From Clostridia bacterium (GTDB taxonomy: Bacteria; Bacillota; Clostridia; Oscillospirales; Acutalibacteraceae), in NCBI GenBank assembly GCA_017397845.1, contig JAFQHU010000008.1, positions 124,001 to 188,000 of the forward strand: 64,000 nt of DNA. Direction: 5' to 3'. Below are positions 25,201-33,505 of the stretch, one piece after another. The first letter of the stretch is position 1; each line of letters opens with the position of its first letter. Under the pieces are notes generated by a model, which was given only the letters and a program-made list of their open reading frames with translations, did not search any database and had not been told where the DNA came from. The position numbers and the translations under genes were made by a program.

Positions 25201-25897
25201 CGATATGAGTAGAGAAGGTGGTATGACGGCAATGGTCTGACCAATAGGTATCAACCACACGGATTTCAGTGATGGTGGGGTCTCTGTGCTCTGTATCTCT
25301 GAAATAAGCCTGTAAGAATTTGAGGTCGTCAAGGTCCATAGCCAACCCCTTTTCATCGAGCAGTGCGCCGAGAGCGGTTTCGTCCATGCCGATGAAACCT
25401 TCCACGGTGGCAACGGTTTCGGGAGCGGCATATTCTGCGGCGAGTGTTTCGGGTTTGTCGAGAGCGGCTTCACGGCTTTCAACAGCATTGATTACGTGAT
25501 GCTTGAAGGCTTCGATGTCAGCCTCGTTGAGAGCACCGTAAAGAGCATAAACCTTTGCTGTTCGGATGAGGGGACGCTCACCCTGTGAGATAATCTGGAT
25601 ACACTGAGCGGCTGAGTCTGCTCTTTGGTCAAACTGACCGGGCAAAGCTTCCACCGCGAAAACATATGCATCGGGAATTTCCACGCTGTCATAAACATCG
25701 TCGAGCTGAGGCTCTGAGAAAACTGTTTTTACTGCATAGTTGAACAAATCTTCAGTAATATTTTCTGCATCGTAACGGTTGAAAAGACGGATGTTTTCTA
25801 ACTTTTCAATACCGAGCAGATTTTTTGCTTCACTAAGAAGGCTTTTTGCTTCGTTTTCAAGACCTTTTTTCTTTTCAACATATATACGGTATACCAT
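22208..25897 (-). CDS. purL: Phosphoribosylformylglycinamidine synthase, single-chain PurL
   Basis: 1229 residues, the large fused type that carries the PurS-like, PurL synthetase and PurQ glutaminase parts in one chain, converting FGAR plus glutamine and ATP to FGAM. N-terminal PurS-like region about 1-140. Synthetase halves include YWSDHCRHTTF (about 205-215), FKNETHNHPTEIEPFGGAAT (about 300-320), GGRTGRDGIGGATGSS and GGKDSMSG. The C-terminal class I glutaminase, about 960-1229, has FPGTNCEYDSARA, GGFSGGDEPDG and nucleophile Cys in CGICNGFQ, and GHSERIG near the end. Last gene of the purine operon; it follows purD with no gap. Its glutaminase is intact, in contrast to PurF in the same operon. 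Confidence 0.97.
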   Translation of the reverse strand: MVYRIYVEKKKGLENEAKSLLSEAKNLLGIEKLENIRLFNRYDAENITEDLFNYAVKTVFSEPQLDDVYDSVEIPDAYVFAVEALPGQFDQRADSAAQCIQIISQGERPLIRTAKVYALYGALNEADIEAFKHHVINAVESREAALDKPETLAAEYAAPETVATVEGFIGMDETALGALLDEKGLAMDLDDLKFLQAYFRDTEHRDPTITEIRVVDTYWSDHCRHTTFSTHIDNVRISDPAVQEAYDRYLAARVEVYGEEKAAARPQTLMDIATIGTKTLKKRGLLPELDESEEINACSIHVTATVNGEDQDWLLMFKNETHNHPTEIEPFGGAATCIGGCIRDPLSGRAYVHQAMRVTGAGDPRKTIAETLAGKLPQRKICQTAAAGYSSYGNQIGLATGHVAEMYHEGFVAKRMECGAVVAAAPAYNVRRERPAPGDVIVLLGGRTGRDGIGGATGSSKSHNMKSLTTMASEVQKGNAPEERKIQRLFRNAEVTRLIKRCNDFGAGGVSVAIGELAPGLQIDLDAVRKKYEGLDGTEIAISESQERMAVVVAAEDADKFIAFAEEENLEAYRVAEVTEEERMVMKWKGNIIANLSRAFLDTNGAVKHTDVAVTEKDLSVLSKAMFGSLREMASDLRTASQRGLVERFDSTIGAGSVLMPYGGKRQLTPTQSMAAVLPVLPGQETDQASVFSWGCDPDHLSVDPYTGAHASIYNSVAKLVAAGCDYKKAYLTLQEFFERLRTEPERWGKPFAALLGALDAQLELGAAAIGGKDSMSGTFLDKDVPPTLISFAIAPIKKQDVISPEFKEAGSPVYLFGAADESADSLKATWEAFHALCKEGKVKAAWAVERGIGEAVMKMSFGNNIGFKSCAKLGENWHLGMWGFLVAELSEDVELPGVMKIGETTAEPVISLENDCATIDELYKLHTATLEDVYPTKAKEDEGEIPTFSFDGKCSASAKNKVAKPKVLIPVFPGTNCEYDSARAVEAAGGEAEIFVIRNLTAEDVAHSVESFSAKVKEAQIIFIPGGFSGGDEPDGSAKFITAFFRNPAVKEAVTDLLDNRDGLMCGICNGFQALIKLGLVPYGKIIDTDESCPTLTFNNISRHQSRIVHTRIASVKSPWLSRMNVGDVVNVPISHGEGKFLASAELVKELAANGQIATQYVDLDGNATANIDFNPNGSVCAIEGITSPDGRVFGKMGHSERIGDGLYKNVPGEYDIQMFKAAVEYFK

Positions 25898-27160
25898 TTA
25901 TTTTGCCTCCTTGGCTTTTTTGCCTATATCGTGTCTGAAATATGCATTTTCGAAGTGAATTTTATCTACGAGGGCATAAGCACCGTCGATAGCCTTTTCG
26001 AGTGTGTCGGCTGTTTCTGTGGCACCCAAAACTCTGCCGCCGGCAGACAGGAGCTTTTCGCCGTCCTTTTTTGCACCTGCCACATAAACCTTGTCCTTTA
26101 TTTCGTCGGGTACGGTGATTTCAAATCCGCTGTCATATTTCTGAGGATAGCCCTTTGATGCCATAATAACACAGCAGGCATGCTCGTTTTTGAACTTAAC
26201 CTCTGTTTCGCCGAGGGTGCCGTTTGTAACGCTTTGCATAATTTCAAAAAGATCACTGTCCAAAAGAGGAAGAACAACCTGAGTTTCAGGGTCACCGAAA
26301 CGGCAATTGTATTCGATTACCTTGGGACCTTTGGGAGTGAGCATGAGACCGAAATAAAGACAGCCTTTGAAGGTACGTCCTTCGCTGTTCATGGCGTTTA
26401 CCGTGGGAAGGAAAATCTTTTCCATGCATTCCTTTGCCACTTCATCTGTATAGTAGGGGTTGGGAGCTACGGTTCCCATTCCTCCCGTGTTGAGACCTTC
26501 GTCATTATCCAATGCTCTTTTGTGGTCCATGGAGGAAATCATGGGAACCACTGTTTTGCCGTCGGTAAAGGAGAGCACGGAAACCTCAGGTCCTGTGAGG
26601 AATTCTTCTACGACTACCTGGCTTCCGCTTTCACCGAAAATTTTATCCTCCATCATCGAACGTACGGCCTCTTTGGCTTCCTTGCGGGTCATGGCGATGA
26701 TAACGCCTTTACCGAGAGCTAAACCGTCGGCTTTGATGACTGTGGGTATGGGAGCGGTGTCGAGATAAGAGAGAGCAGCCTCAAGATCTGTAAATACCTC
26801 GTATTCTGCCGTGGGAATACCATATTTTTTCATAAGATTTTTTGAAAAAACCTTACTGCCTTCGATGATGGCGGCTTTCTTTTCGGGACCGAAGCAGGGG
26901 ATTCCGATTTCATTCAAAGCGTCCACACATCCTAAAACGAGGGGGTCATCGGGAGCAACAACTGCATAATCTATGTTTTCTGTCTTAGCAAATTCGCAGA
27001 TTTTTTCTATATCCTTTGCGCCGATATTAACACAGACTGCATCTGCAGCGATGCCGCCGTTGCCGGGCAGAGCAAAGATTTCGCTGATTTCTTTGCTTTC
27101 CTTAAGCTTTTTGATGATGGCGTGTTCTCTTCCTCCGCCACCTACAACCATTACTTTCAT
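25898..27160 (-). CDS. purD: Phosphoribosylamine-glycine ligase
   Basis: 420 residues, normal length for PurD (GAR synthetase), which joins phosphoribosylamine and glycine using ATP. ATP-grasp enzyme: N-terminal KVMVVGGGGREHAII, PDDPLVLGCVD near 75-85, GLALGKGVIIA (about 150-160), EEFLTGPEVSVLSFTDG (about 183-199), TGGMGTVAPNPYY (about 233-245) and EYNCRFGDPETQ with metal and ATP ligands near 285-296. It sits 12 bases after glyA and touches purL, so translation is probably coupled. Co-occurrence with glyA makes sense because glycine is its substrate. Confidence 0.97.
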   Translation of the reverse strand: MKVMVVGGGGREHAIIKKLKESKEISEIFALPGNGGIAADAVCVNIGAKDIEKICEFAKTENIDYAVVAPDDPLVLGCVDALNEIGIPCFGPEKKAAIIEGSKVFSKNLMKKYGIPTAEYEVFTDLEAALSYLDTAPIPTVIKADGLALGKGVIIAMTRKEAKEAVRSMMEDKIFGESGSQVVVEEFLTGPEVSVLSFTDGKTVVPMISSMDHKRALDNDEGLNTGGMGTVAPNPYYTDEVAKECMEKIFLPTVNAMNSEGRTFKGCLYFGLMLTPKGPKVIEYNCRFGDPETQVVLPLLDSDLFEIMQSVTNGTLGETEVKFKNEHACCVIMASKGYPQKYDSGFEITVPDEIKDKVYVAGAKKDGEKLLSAGGRVLGATETADTLEKAIDGAYALVDKIHFENAYFRHDIGKKAKEAK

Positions 27161-27172
27161 TTTATGCCCTCC

Positions 27173-28414
27173 TTATTTGTAGATAGGGAACTTTTCGCAA
27201 AGAGCCATAACTTCCTTTGTGACCTGATCCTTACTTGCTTCAAAGTCGGTGATAACTGCCTTTATCCATTTAGCTATAAGGAGCATTTCGTCTTCTTTGA
27301 ATCCTCTGGAGGTGACAGCGGCTGTGCCGATTCTCAGACCGCTTGTAACAAAGGGACTTTTCGGGTCGTTGGGAATGGTGTTTTTGTTTGTGGTGATGTG
27401 TACCTCGTCGAGTCTCTTTTCGAGTTCTTTGCCGGAAAGGTCGAAATTACGGAGATCGAGAAGTATAAGATGGTTGTCTGTACCGCCGGAAACGATATTT
27501 ATTCCTTCTTTTTTGAGAGCATCACAGAGAACGGCACAGTTTTTGACTATCTGCTTTTGGTACTCTTTGAATTCATCGGTGAGTGCTTCGCCGAAGGCAA
27601 CGGCCTTGGCAGCGATGACATGCATGAGAGGGCCGCCCTGTGTGCCGGGGAAAACAGCCTTGTCGATTTTTTGGGCAAGGTCTGCCGTACACAGGATAAG
27701 ACCGCCGCGGGGACCTCTGAGGGTTTTATGAGTTGTGGAGGTTACCACATGGGCATAGGGTACGGGTGAAGGGTGGACACCTGCGGCCACGAGACCTGCG
27801 ATGTGAGCCATATCGACCATAAGGTATGCGCCTACCTCGTCTGCGATTTCTCTGCAGCGTTTGAAATCGATAATTCTTGAATATGCACTTGCACCCACTA
27901 CGATAAGCTTTGGCCGGCATTCCTTGGCCAAAGAAAGCATTTTGTCGTAGTCGATGGTTTCGGTGGTGTCGTCCACACCGTACTGAACGATGTTCCAATA
28001 TTTACCCGAAATGTTTACGGGTGAGCCGTGAGAAAGATGGCCGCCCTGGGAAAGATTCATACCCATAACCGTGTCGCCTACCTCCAAAAGTGCAAAGAAG
28101 GCGGCAAGGTTGGCGTTGGCACCTGAATGGGGTTGTACATTGGCGTGCTCTGCACCGAAAAGCTTTTTTGCTCTTTCACGGGCGATGTTTTCGACTTCGT
28201 CTACGCAGTGGCATCCGCCGTAGTAACGCTTGCCGGGATAGCCCTCGGCATATTTATTGGTAAGCACACTGCCTGCGGCTAAAAGAACGGCCTTTGAAAC
28301 GATATTTTCCGATGCGATAAGCTCGATAAAGGATTGCTGTCTGTCCATTTCCTTTTCGCAGGCGGAAAAAATCTCACTGTCAAATTCGTTAAGTTGGTCA
28401 AAGTATTTAAGCAT
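27173..28414 (-). CDS. glyA: Serine hydroxymethyltransferase
   Basis: 413 residues. PLP enzyme interconverting serine and glycine with tetrahydrofolate, giving glycine for PurD and one-carbon units for PurN and the AICAR formyltransferase. Seen: [17 protein letters not shown] at 29-45, [16 protein letters not shown] at 53-68, [32 protein letters not shown] with the PLP-contacting Asp, and [15 protein letters not shown] with the Schiff-base lysine (about 226). C-terminal [13 protein letters not shown]. Inclusion inside the purine operon behind a ZTP riboswitch fits, because ZTP reports folate shortage. Confidence 0.97.
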   Translation of the reverse strand: MLKYFDQLNEFDSEIFSACEKEMDRQQSFIELIASENIVSKAVLLAAGSVLTNKYAEGYPGKRYYGGCHCVDEVENIARERAKKLFGAEHANVQPHSGANANLAAFFALLEVGDTVMGMNLSQGGHLSHGSPVNISGKYWNIVQYGVDDTTETIDYDKMLSLAKECRPKLIVVGASAYSRIIDFKRCREIADEVGAYLMVDMAHIAGLVAAGVHPSPVPYAHVVTSTTHKTLRGPRGGLILCTADLAQKIDKAVFPGTQGGPLMHVIAAKAVAFGEALTDEFKEYQKQIVKNCAVLCDALKKEGINIVSGGTDNHLILLDLRNFDLSGKELEKRLDEVHITTNKNTIPNDPKSPFVTSGLRIGTAAVTSRGFKEDEMLLIAKWIKAVITDFEASKDQVTKEVMALCEKFPIYK

Positions 28415-28441
28415 AATATTGGTCTCCTGTATATTTTTTGA

Positions 28442-29626
28442 TTAGTGATGGAAAAGTCTCATTTTGGTGAAAGCCATTACCATATTGTATTTGTCTGCAC
28501 ATTCGATAACTGCATCGTCTCTGATAGAGCCGCCGGGCTCGGCAATATAGCTTACGCCGCTGCGGTATGCTCTTTCGATATTGTCCGAGAAGGGGAAAAA
28601 GGCATCTGAACCGAGAGCGATACCTGAGTATGATTTGAGGTGTGCTTCCATTTCTTCCTTTGTGAAGGGTTCGGGCTGAACGGTGAAATATTTCTGCCAA
28701 TTTCCGTCTGCACATACGTCCTCTTCGTTTTTGTTGATGTAGCCGTCGATAACATTGTCTCTGTCAGCTCTGCCGAGAGTGGGAAGGAAGGGAAGATCGA
28801 GAACTTTGTCGGCCTGACGGAGAAGCCATGTGTCTGCTTTTGTGCCTGCAAGCCTTGTACAATGAATTCTGGACTGCTGACCTGCACCTACGCCGATGGC
28901 CTGACCGTCTACTGCATAGCATACGGAATTTGACTGGGTGTATTTGAGAGTGATGAGAGCCACGATAAGGTCTCTTTTGGCACTTTCGGGGAGCTCTTTA
29001 TTTTCTGTTACGATGTCAGAGAGAAGAGCCTCGTTGATTTCGAAATTATTTCTGCCCTGCTGGAAGGTGATACCGTAAACCTGCTTGGTTTCGGTTTCTG
29101 CGGGAACGAAATCAGCGTCAATTTTTACTACATTGTAGTTACCGTTTCTTTTTAATTTGAGAATTGCGAGTGCTTCGTCTGTGTAGCCGGGAGCGATGAC
29201 ACCGTCGGAAATTTCTCTTTTGATAAGTTTGGCTGTGGTAGCATCGCATACATCTGAAAGAGCAACCCAATCACCGAAAGAGCACATTCTGTCGGTGCCT
29301 CTTGCTCTCGCATAAGCACAGGCGAGGGGGCTTTCGTCGAGACCCTCCACATCGTCCACAAAGCATGCTCTTTTAAGCTTTTCGGGAAGAACGGTTCCGC
29401 AAGCGGCGGAGGTGGGGCTTACATGTTTGAATGATGCGGCACAGGGGAGTCCTGTTGCTTCCTTGAGCTCCTTTACGAGCTGCCATGAATTGAAAGCATC
29501 AAGGAAATTGATATATCCGGGTCTGCCTGATAAAATTTCGATGGGAAGATCGCTTCCGTCGTGCATATAAATTTTTGAGGGCTTCTGATTGGGGTTACAG
29601 CCGTATTTAAGTTCAAATTCTTTCAT
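28442..29626 (-). CDS. Stand-alone AICAR formyltransferase (PurH-type, no cyclohydrolase domain)
   Basis: 394 residues, about three quarters of bifunctional PurH (about 510-530). The N-terminal MGS-like IMP cyclohydrolase domain is absent; the protein begins directly with the transformylase start LKYGCNPNQKPSKIY. Transformylase features: AASFKHVSPTSAACG with the Lys-His catalytic pair (about 66-68), RMCSFGDWVALSD, ITLKYTQSNSVCYAVDGQAIGVGAGQQSRIHC (about 230-260; given in parts as IGVGAGQQSR), and FFPFSDNI with SYIAEPGGSIRDD near the C-terminus. It transfers a formyl group from 10-formyl-THF to AICAR to give FAICAR. The missing ring-closing step is supplied by PurO at 31089. 13 bases after purB, SD GGAG. 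Confidence 0.93.
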   Translation of the reverse strand: MKEFELKYGCNPNQKPSKIYMHDGSDLPIEILSGRPGYINFLDAFNSWQLVKELKEATGLPCAASFKHVSPTSAACGTVLPEKLKRACFVDDVEGLDESPLACAYARARGTDRMCSFGDWVALSDVCDATTAKLIKREISDGVIAPGYTDEALAILKLKRNGNYNVVKIDADFVPAETETKQVYGITFQQGRNNFEINEALLSDIVTENKELPESAKRDLIVALITLKYTQSNSVCYAVDGQAIGVGAGQQSRIHCTRLAGTKADTWLLRQADKVLDLPFLPTLGRADRDNVIDGYINKNEEDVCADGNWQKYFTVQPEPFTKEEMEAHLKSYSGIALGSDAFFPFSDNIERAYRSGVSYIAEPGGSIRDDAVIECADKYNMVMAFTKMRLFHH

Positions 29627-29639
29627 CGGTTTTACTCCT

Positions 29640-31076
29640 TTATACCTTTAATTCTGATTTGATTTCGTCTTTGTAATATTTTTCGAGAACAGGTGTAACC
29701 TCGGCGGCGATGAATTCGTCAACCTGTGAGGGTGCTCTGCCTGTATATTTTGAGGGGTCAAGATGTTTTATAATGTCTTCCTTTGTAAGAGAAATGTTTT
29801 CGTCAGCAGCGATTCGGTCGATAAGGTCATTTGCTCCGCCCTCAAGCTTAACCTTTGCTGCAGCGGCATGAGAGTGAACACGGATTATTTCGTGAAGCTC
29901 TTGGCGGTTACCTCCCATTTTTACGCTTTCCATCATAATGTTTTCCGTAGCCATAAAGGGAAGCTTTTCCATAACTCTTCTGGTGATTACTTTGTCGTAA
30001 ACCACGATGCCGGAGGAAACATTGATGTAAATATTGAGAATTGAATCGATGGCAAGAAAAGCCTCAGCCACGCTGATTCTTTTATTTGCGCTGTCATCGA
30101 GGGTTCTTTCGAACCATTGTGTACCTGCTGTCATGGCGGGATTGATGTAGTCGGCGATAACATATCTTGCCAAAGAAGAAATTCTTTCGCTTCTCATGGG
30201 GTTACGCTTATAGGGCATAGCTGAAGAGCCTATCTGTGTTTTTTCAAAGGGCTCTTCACATTCTTCGAAGGACTGTAAAAGTCTCATATCGTTGGAGAAT
30301 TTGTAAGCACTCTGTGCGATTCCTGAAAGAACGGCAAGAAAATAAGAGTCGGTTTTTCTGGAATATGTCTGACCCGAAACGGTTACGCAGGCATCAAAGC
30401 CCATATCCTTTGCGATAAGCTCTTCGAGCTTTTTGATTTTTTCTTCGTCACCGTCGAAAAGCTCTACAAATGAGGCCTGTGTGCCGGTGGTACCCTTTGA
30501 GCCCAAAAGCTTGAGATTGTCGAGCTGATACTGCAGATTATGCATATCCTGGATAAGCTCGTACATCCAAAGGGTTGCTCTTTTACCTACGGTGGTAAGC
30601 TGTGCAGGCTGTAAATGTGTGTAGGCAAGACAGGGAAGAGATTTATATTTTTCTGCGAATTCGCTTAAATTTTTGATAACCTGAGCGCATTTTTTCATTA
30701 CGATGTTTGAAGCCTCACGCATAATGATAACATCAGTGTTGTCGCATACATAACAGCTGGTGGCACCCAAATGGATGATGCTTTCAGCCTTCGGACACTG
30801 CTTGCCGTAGGCATAAACGTGGCTCATAACATCGTGGCGGCATTCCTTTTCTCTTTTTTCGGCTGTTTCGTAATCGATTTCATCCTTAAATGCGATAAGC
30901 TCGTCAATTTGTTCCTGAGTTACGTCAAGACCTAATTCCTTTTCAGCCTTGGCAAGAGCGATCCACAGTCTCTTCCATGTTCTGAATTTGAAATTTTCGG
31001 AAAATATTTCCTGCATTTCTGCACTTGCGTAACGGGTTGAAAATGGGGAAATGTATTTATCTTTATTTGACACCAT
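29640..31076 (-). CDS. purB: Adenylosuccinate lyase
   Basis: 478 residues. Cleaves fumarate from SAICAR in the main pathway and from adenylosuccinate on the AMP branch. Fumarase/aspartase superfamily: N-terminal SPFSTRYAS, HDVMSHVYAYGKQCP with catalytic His (about 84-98), HLGATSCYVCDNTD near 102-115, GKRATLWM, and the signature GSSAMPYKRNPMRSER (about 285-300) carrying the mobile-loop serine. The length and sequence fit the longer clade seen in Clostridia and eukaryotes. It lies 12 bases after purO and 13 before the AICAR formyltransferase, an order that matches consecutive reactions. Confidence 0.96.
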   Translation of the reverse strand: MVSNKDKYISPFSTRYASAEMQEIFSENFKFRTWKRLWIALAKAEKELGLDVTQEQIDELIAFKDEIDYETAEKREKECRHDVMSHVYAYGKQCPKAESIIHLGATSCYVCDNTDVIIMREASNIVMKKCAQVIKNLSEFAEKYKSLPCLAYTHLQPAQLTTVGKRATLWMYELIQDMHNLQYQLDNLKLLGSKGTTGTQASFVELFDGDEEKIKKLEELIAKDMGFDACVTVSGQTYSRKTDSYFLAVLSGIAQSAYKFSNDMRLLQSFEECEEPFEKTQIGSSAMPYKRNPMRSERISSLARYVIADYINPAMTAGTQWFERTLDDSANKRISVAEAFLAIDSILNIYINVSSGIVVYDKVITRRVMEKLPFMATENIMMESVKMGGNRQELHEIIRVHSHAAAAKVKLEGGANDLIDRIAADENISLTKEDIIKHLDPSKYTGRAPSQVDEFIAAEVTPVLEKYYKDEIKSELKV

Positions 31077-31088
31077 TTTGCCGTCTCC

Positions 31089-31805
31089 TTATTTGTTTTT
31101 GTTTACTACTCTCGTTTCGCTTTTTCCGCTTTCGATGTCGATATATCTTACGAAAAGAGAAACCTTGTTGTCTTCGTTAAGATTTGTCCATATAAGGTCT
31201 GTAAGCTCGTCGATGCTTACATCGGGGAGAATAAGTGTTTTCGGCTCACCTTCAAAGGAGGGAAGGGGGTTGCCGTCACAGTTATAGGTATGAATGAACT
31301 TTGCCTTACCGCAGAGGGGGTCAGAGTAAGCATAGGTGAAGCGTTCGCATGAGGAATCGTCACCCTCGGCACTTTTAAGGATGGACATTGCGAAATTCAT
31401 GCCCTCCTTTTCGAGTCTGATGATACCTGAGATACGGGGAGTGAAGTTGGGTTTGTCATCCTCGAACTCTCTGGTGCGCAGAGCCTGCTCAAAGGTCATC
31501 TGCTTATCCATAAGCTCGTAGATCGTGTCGGTTTGGTCACCGTTTGTGACGATGGTTTTGTTACCGAGCACTCTTACGGGATAATATATAATAAGGTGAG
31601 GGTCAGTCATTTTGCTTTCGTCGAAAGCCTTGGTGCGCATAGCGTCGCCTTCGAGCACAAAAACGCGGTTGCGGCTGTTTTCGCTTCTGCCCATAATGAA
31701 ATATGCAGTCACAGCCTTTTTGCCGTCGGCACTTTTACCGATGATGATACCTCTGCCGTGATAGGCAAGAGAATTGAGTTCGTCTTTGATGGTGTTAACT
31801 TTCAT
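31089..31805 (-). CDS. purO: Archaeal-type IMP cyclohydrolase PurO
   Basis: 238 residues resembling PurO (COG3363/PF07826), which closes FAICAR to IMP in archaea. Seen: SLAYHGRGIIIGKSADGKKAV at the start (in parts: YHGRGIIIG), AYFIMGRSENSRNRVF (about 34-49), DPHLIIYYPVR near 69-79, TNGDQTD near 88-94, PNFTPRISGI near 119-128, and a C-terminal NTN-hydrolase-like beta pattern. The start overlaps the purN stop by one base (TAATG). The only other PurH function in the operon lacks a cyclohydrolase domain, so this protein completes the last step. Family recognition is from the N-terminal pattern; activity is inferred from pathway completeness. Confidence 0.88.
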   Translation of the reverse strand: MKVNTIKDELNSLAYHGRGIIIGKSADGKKAVTAYFIMGRSENSRNRVFVLEGDAMRTKAFDESKMTDPHLIIYYPVRVLGNKTIVTNGDQTDTIYELMDKQMTFEQALRTREFEDDKPNFTPRISGIIRLEKEGMNFAMSILKSAEGDDSSCERFTYAYSDPLCGKAKFIHTYNCDGNPLPSFEGEPKTLILPDVSIDELTDLIWTNLNEDNKVSLFVRYIDIESGKSETRVVNKNK

Positions 31806-32413
31806 TACTTACTCTCCTTTATTTCTTTTGATATTTTTTCTGTTGAGAGGGGAAGGATAATCCATTCGGCCTCCTCCATAACTCTTTTCTGTAAAATTTC
31901 GGGTGTGTCGCCCTCTTTAATTTCCACAGCTTTTTGCATAATGATTTCACCGCCGTCGGGTATTTCGTTTACGAAATGCACTGTGGCACCCGTAACCTTT
32001 ACCCCGTAGCTGAGGGCGGCTTCGTGAACATAAAGTCCGTAAAAGCCTTTACCGCAGAAGGAAGGGATAAGTGAGGGGTGAACATTGAGTATACGTCTTT
32101 CGAACTGACGGGTGAAGCTTTCGGAAAGGATACTCATAAATCCGGCTAAAACGATAAGCTCAATTCCGTTTTCTTTGAGAAGAGAAACTATCTTTTCCTC
32201 AAAAGCTTCCTGTGAGCCGAGCTCTTTTTTGAGAACCACTTCGCTTTTTATTCCGTTATCTGCCGCTCTCTGCAGAGCATAGGCATTTTTATTGTTAGAG
32301 ATAACGAGAGTGATTTCGCCGTTTGTGATAATGCCGTTTTTTTGTGCATCGATAAGAGCCTGTAAATTGGTGCCGCCGCCCGATACGAGAACGGCAATTT
32401 TAGTTTCACTCAT
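31805..32413 (-). CDS. purN: Phosphoribosylglycinamide formyltransferase
   Basis: 202 residues, typical PurN length. Transfers a formyl group from 10-formyl-THF to GAR. Seen: VLVSGGGTNLQALIDA (8-23), VISNNKNAYAL (about 33-43), LAGFMSILSESFTRQF (about 86-101), NVHPSLIPSFCGKGFYG with Asn and His of the catalytic trio (about 107-123), ATVHFVNEIPDGGEII with the His/Asp region (about 141-156). SD AGGT just before the start; 12 bases after purM; the stop overlaps the purO start. Confidence 0.97.
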   Translation of the reverse strand: MSETKIAVLVSGGGTNLQALIDAQKNGIITNGEITLVISNNKNAYALQRAADNGIKSEVVLKKELGSQEAFEEKIVSLLKENGIELIVLAGFMSILSESFTRQFERRILNVHPSLIPSFCGKGFYGLYVHEAALSYGVKVTGATVHFVNEIPDGGEIIMQKAVEIKEGDTPEILQKRVMEEAEWIILPLSTEKISKEIKESK

Positions 32414-32425
32414 AGCTTTTACCTC

Positions 32426-33475
32426 TTAGTCGATGATGATTTTTTCGTCACCTTTGATGATTTCACCGATGACATAAGCATCGATTCCGTTTTCTTTGAG
32501 AAGTCCGAGAGAAAGCTCAGCCTCATCGGCGGGAACAACGATACTCATACCGACACCCATATTATATGTATTAAACATATCACGTTCGGGAATATTGCCC
32601 CATTTTGCAATTACGTCAAATATGGGAAGAACCTTAACGGATGCTTTGTCAATCTTTGCACACAGACCGTCAGGAATGGAACGGGGAATATTTTCATAAA
32701 AACCGCCGCCTGTTATGTGGGAAATACCCTTTACCTTAACCTTTTCGATAAGAGCCAAAACAGGCTTTACATAAATCTTTGTGGGAACGAGTAATGCCTC
32801 TGCGATGGTTTTTCCTCCAAGCTCATCACGGGGAACATAAAGCTCAGGGTTGTTATTGTCGATATCGAAAACCTTACGGCATAAGCTGAAGCCGTTTGAA
32901 TGGATACCTGTGGAGGGAAGAGCGATAACCACATCGCCTTCGGCCATTTTGCTGTTGTCTATCATTTTCGGTTTGTCAACCACACCTACTGCGAAGCCGG
33001 CAAGATCGTAGTCCTCTGCGGGCATAAGTCCGGGATGCTCTGCAGTTTCGCCGCCGATGAGTGCTGCACCTGACTGAACGCAGCCTTCAGCCACACCGCT
33101 TACGATTTCTGCGATTTTTTCGGGATAGTTTTTTCCGCAGGCGATATAATCGAGGAAAAACAAAGGCTTTGCACCGACACAGATAATGTCGTTTACGCAC
33201 ATAGCAACTGCATCGATACCGATGGTGTCGTGCTTGTCCATAAGGATGGCAAGCTTGACCTTTGTGCCGCAGCCGTCTGTACCCGAAACGGAAATCGGAT
33301 GCTCCATGCCTGCCACACAGGCCAAATCGAAGCAACCGCCGAAGCCTCCGACATCGTCGAGAGAGCCTTCGTTGCGTGTCCTTTTAACGTGTTTTTTCAT
33401 AAGCTCTACTGCTTTGTAGCCTGCGGTAATGTCAACGCCTGCTGCTGCATAGCTTTCTGATTTTGAATTAAGCAT
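32426..33475 (-). CDS. purM: Phosphoribosylformylglycinamidine cyclo-ligase
   Basis: 349 residues, usual PurM length. Converts FGAM to AIR with ATP. Seen: SYAAAGVDITAGYKAVELMK (8-27), DGCGTKVKLA (about 66-75), DAVAMCVNDIICVGAKPLFFLDY (about 86-108; motif VNDIICVGA), ALIGGETAEHPG, a GIHSNGFSLCRKV motif (about 190-202), and THITGGGF-like SHITGGGFYENIPRSIP (about 253-269). Located between purF and purN with short gaps. Confidence 0.97.
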   Translation of the reverse strand: MLNSKSESYAAAGVDITAGYKAVELMKKHVKRTRNEGSLDDVGGFGGCFDLACVAGMEHPISVSGTDGCGTKVKLAILMDKHDTIGIDAVAMCVNDIICVGAKPLFFLDYIACGKNYPEKIAEIVSGVAEGCVQSGAALIGGETAEHPGLMPAEDYDLAGFAVGVVDKPKMIDNSKMAEGDVVIALPSTGIHSNGFSLCRKVFDIDNNNPELYVPRDELGGKTIAEALLVPTKIYVKPVLALIEKVKVKGISHITGGGFYENIPRSIPDGLCAKIDKASVKVLPIFDVIAKWGNIPERDMFNTYNMGVGMSIVVPADEAELSLGLLKENGIDAYVIGEIIKGDEKIIID

Positions 33476-33505
33476 AATTTATATTTCCTTTCGTTATTTC
33501 TGATT

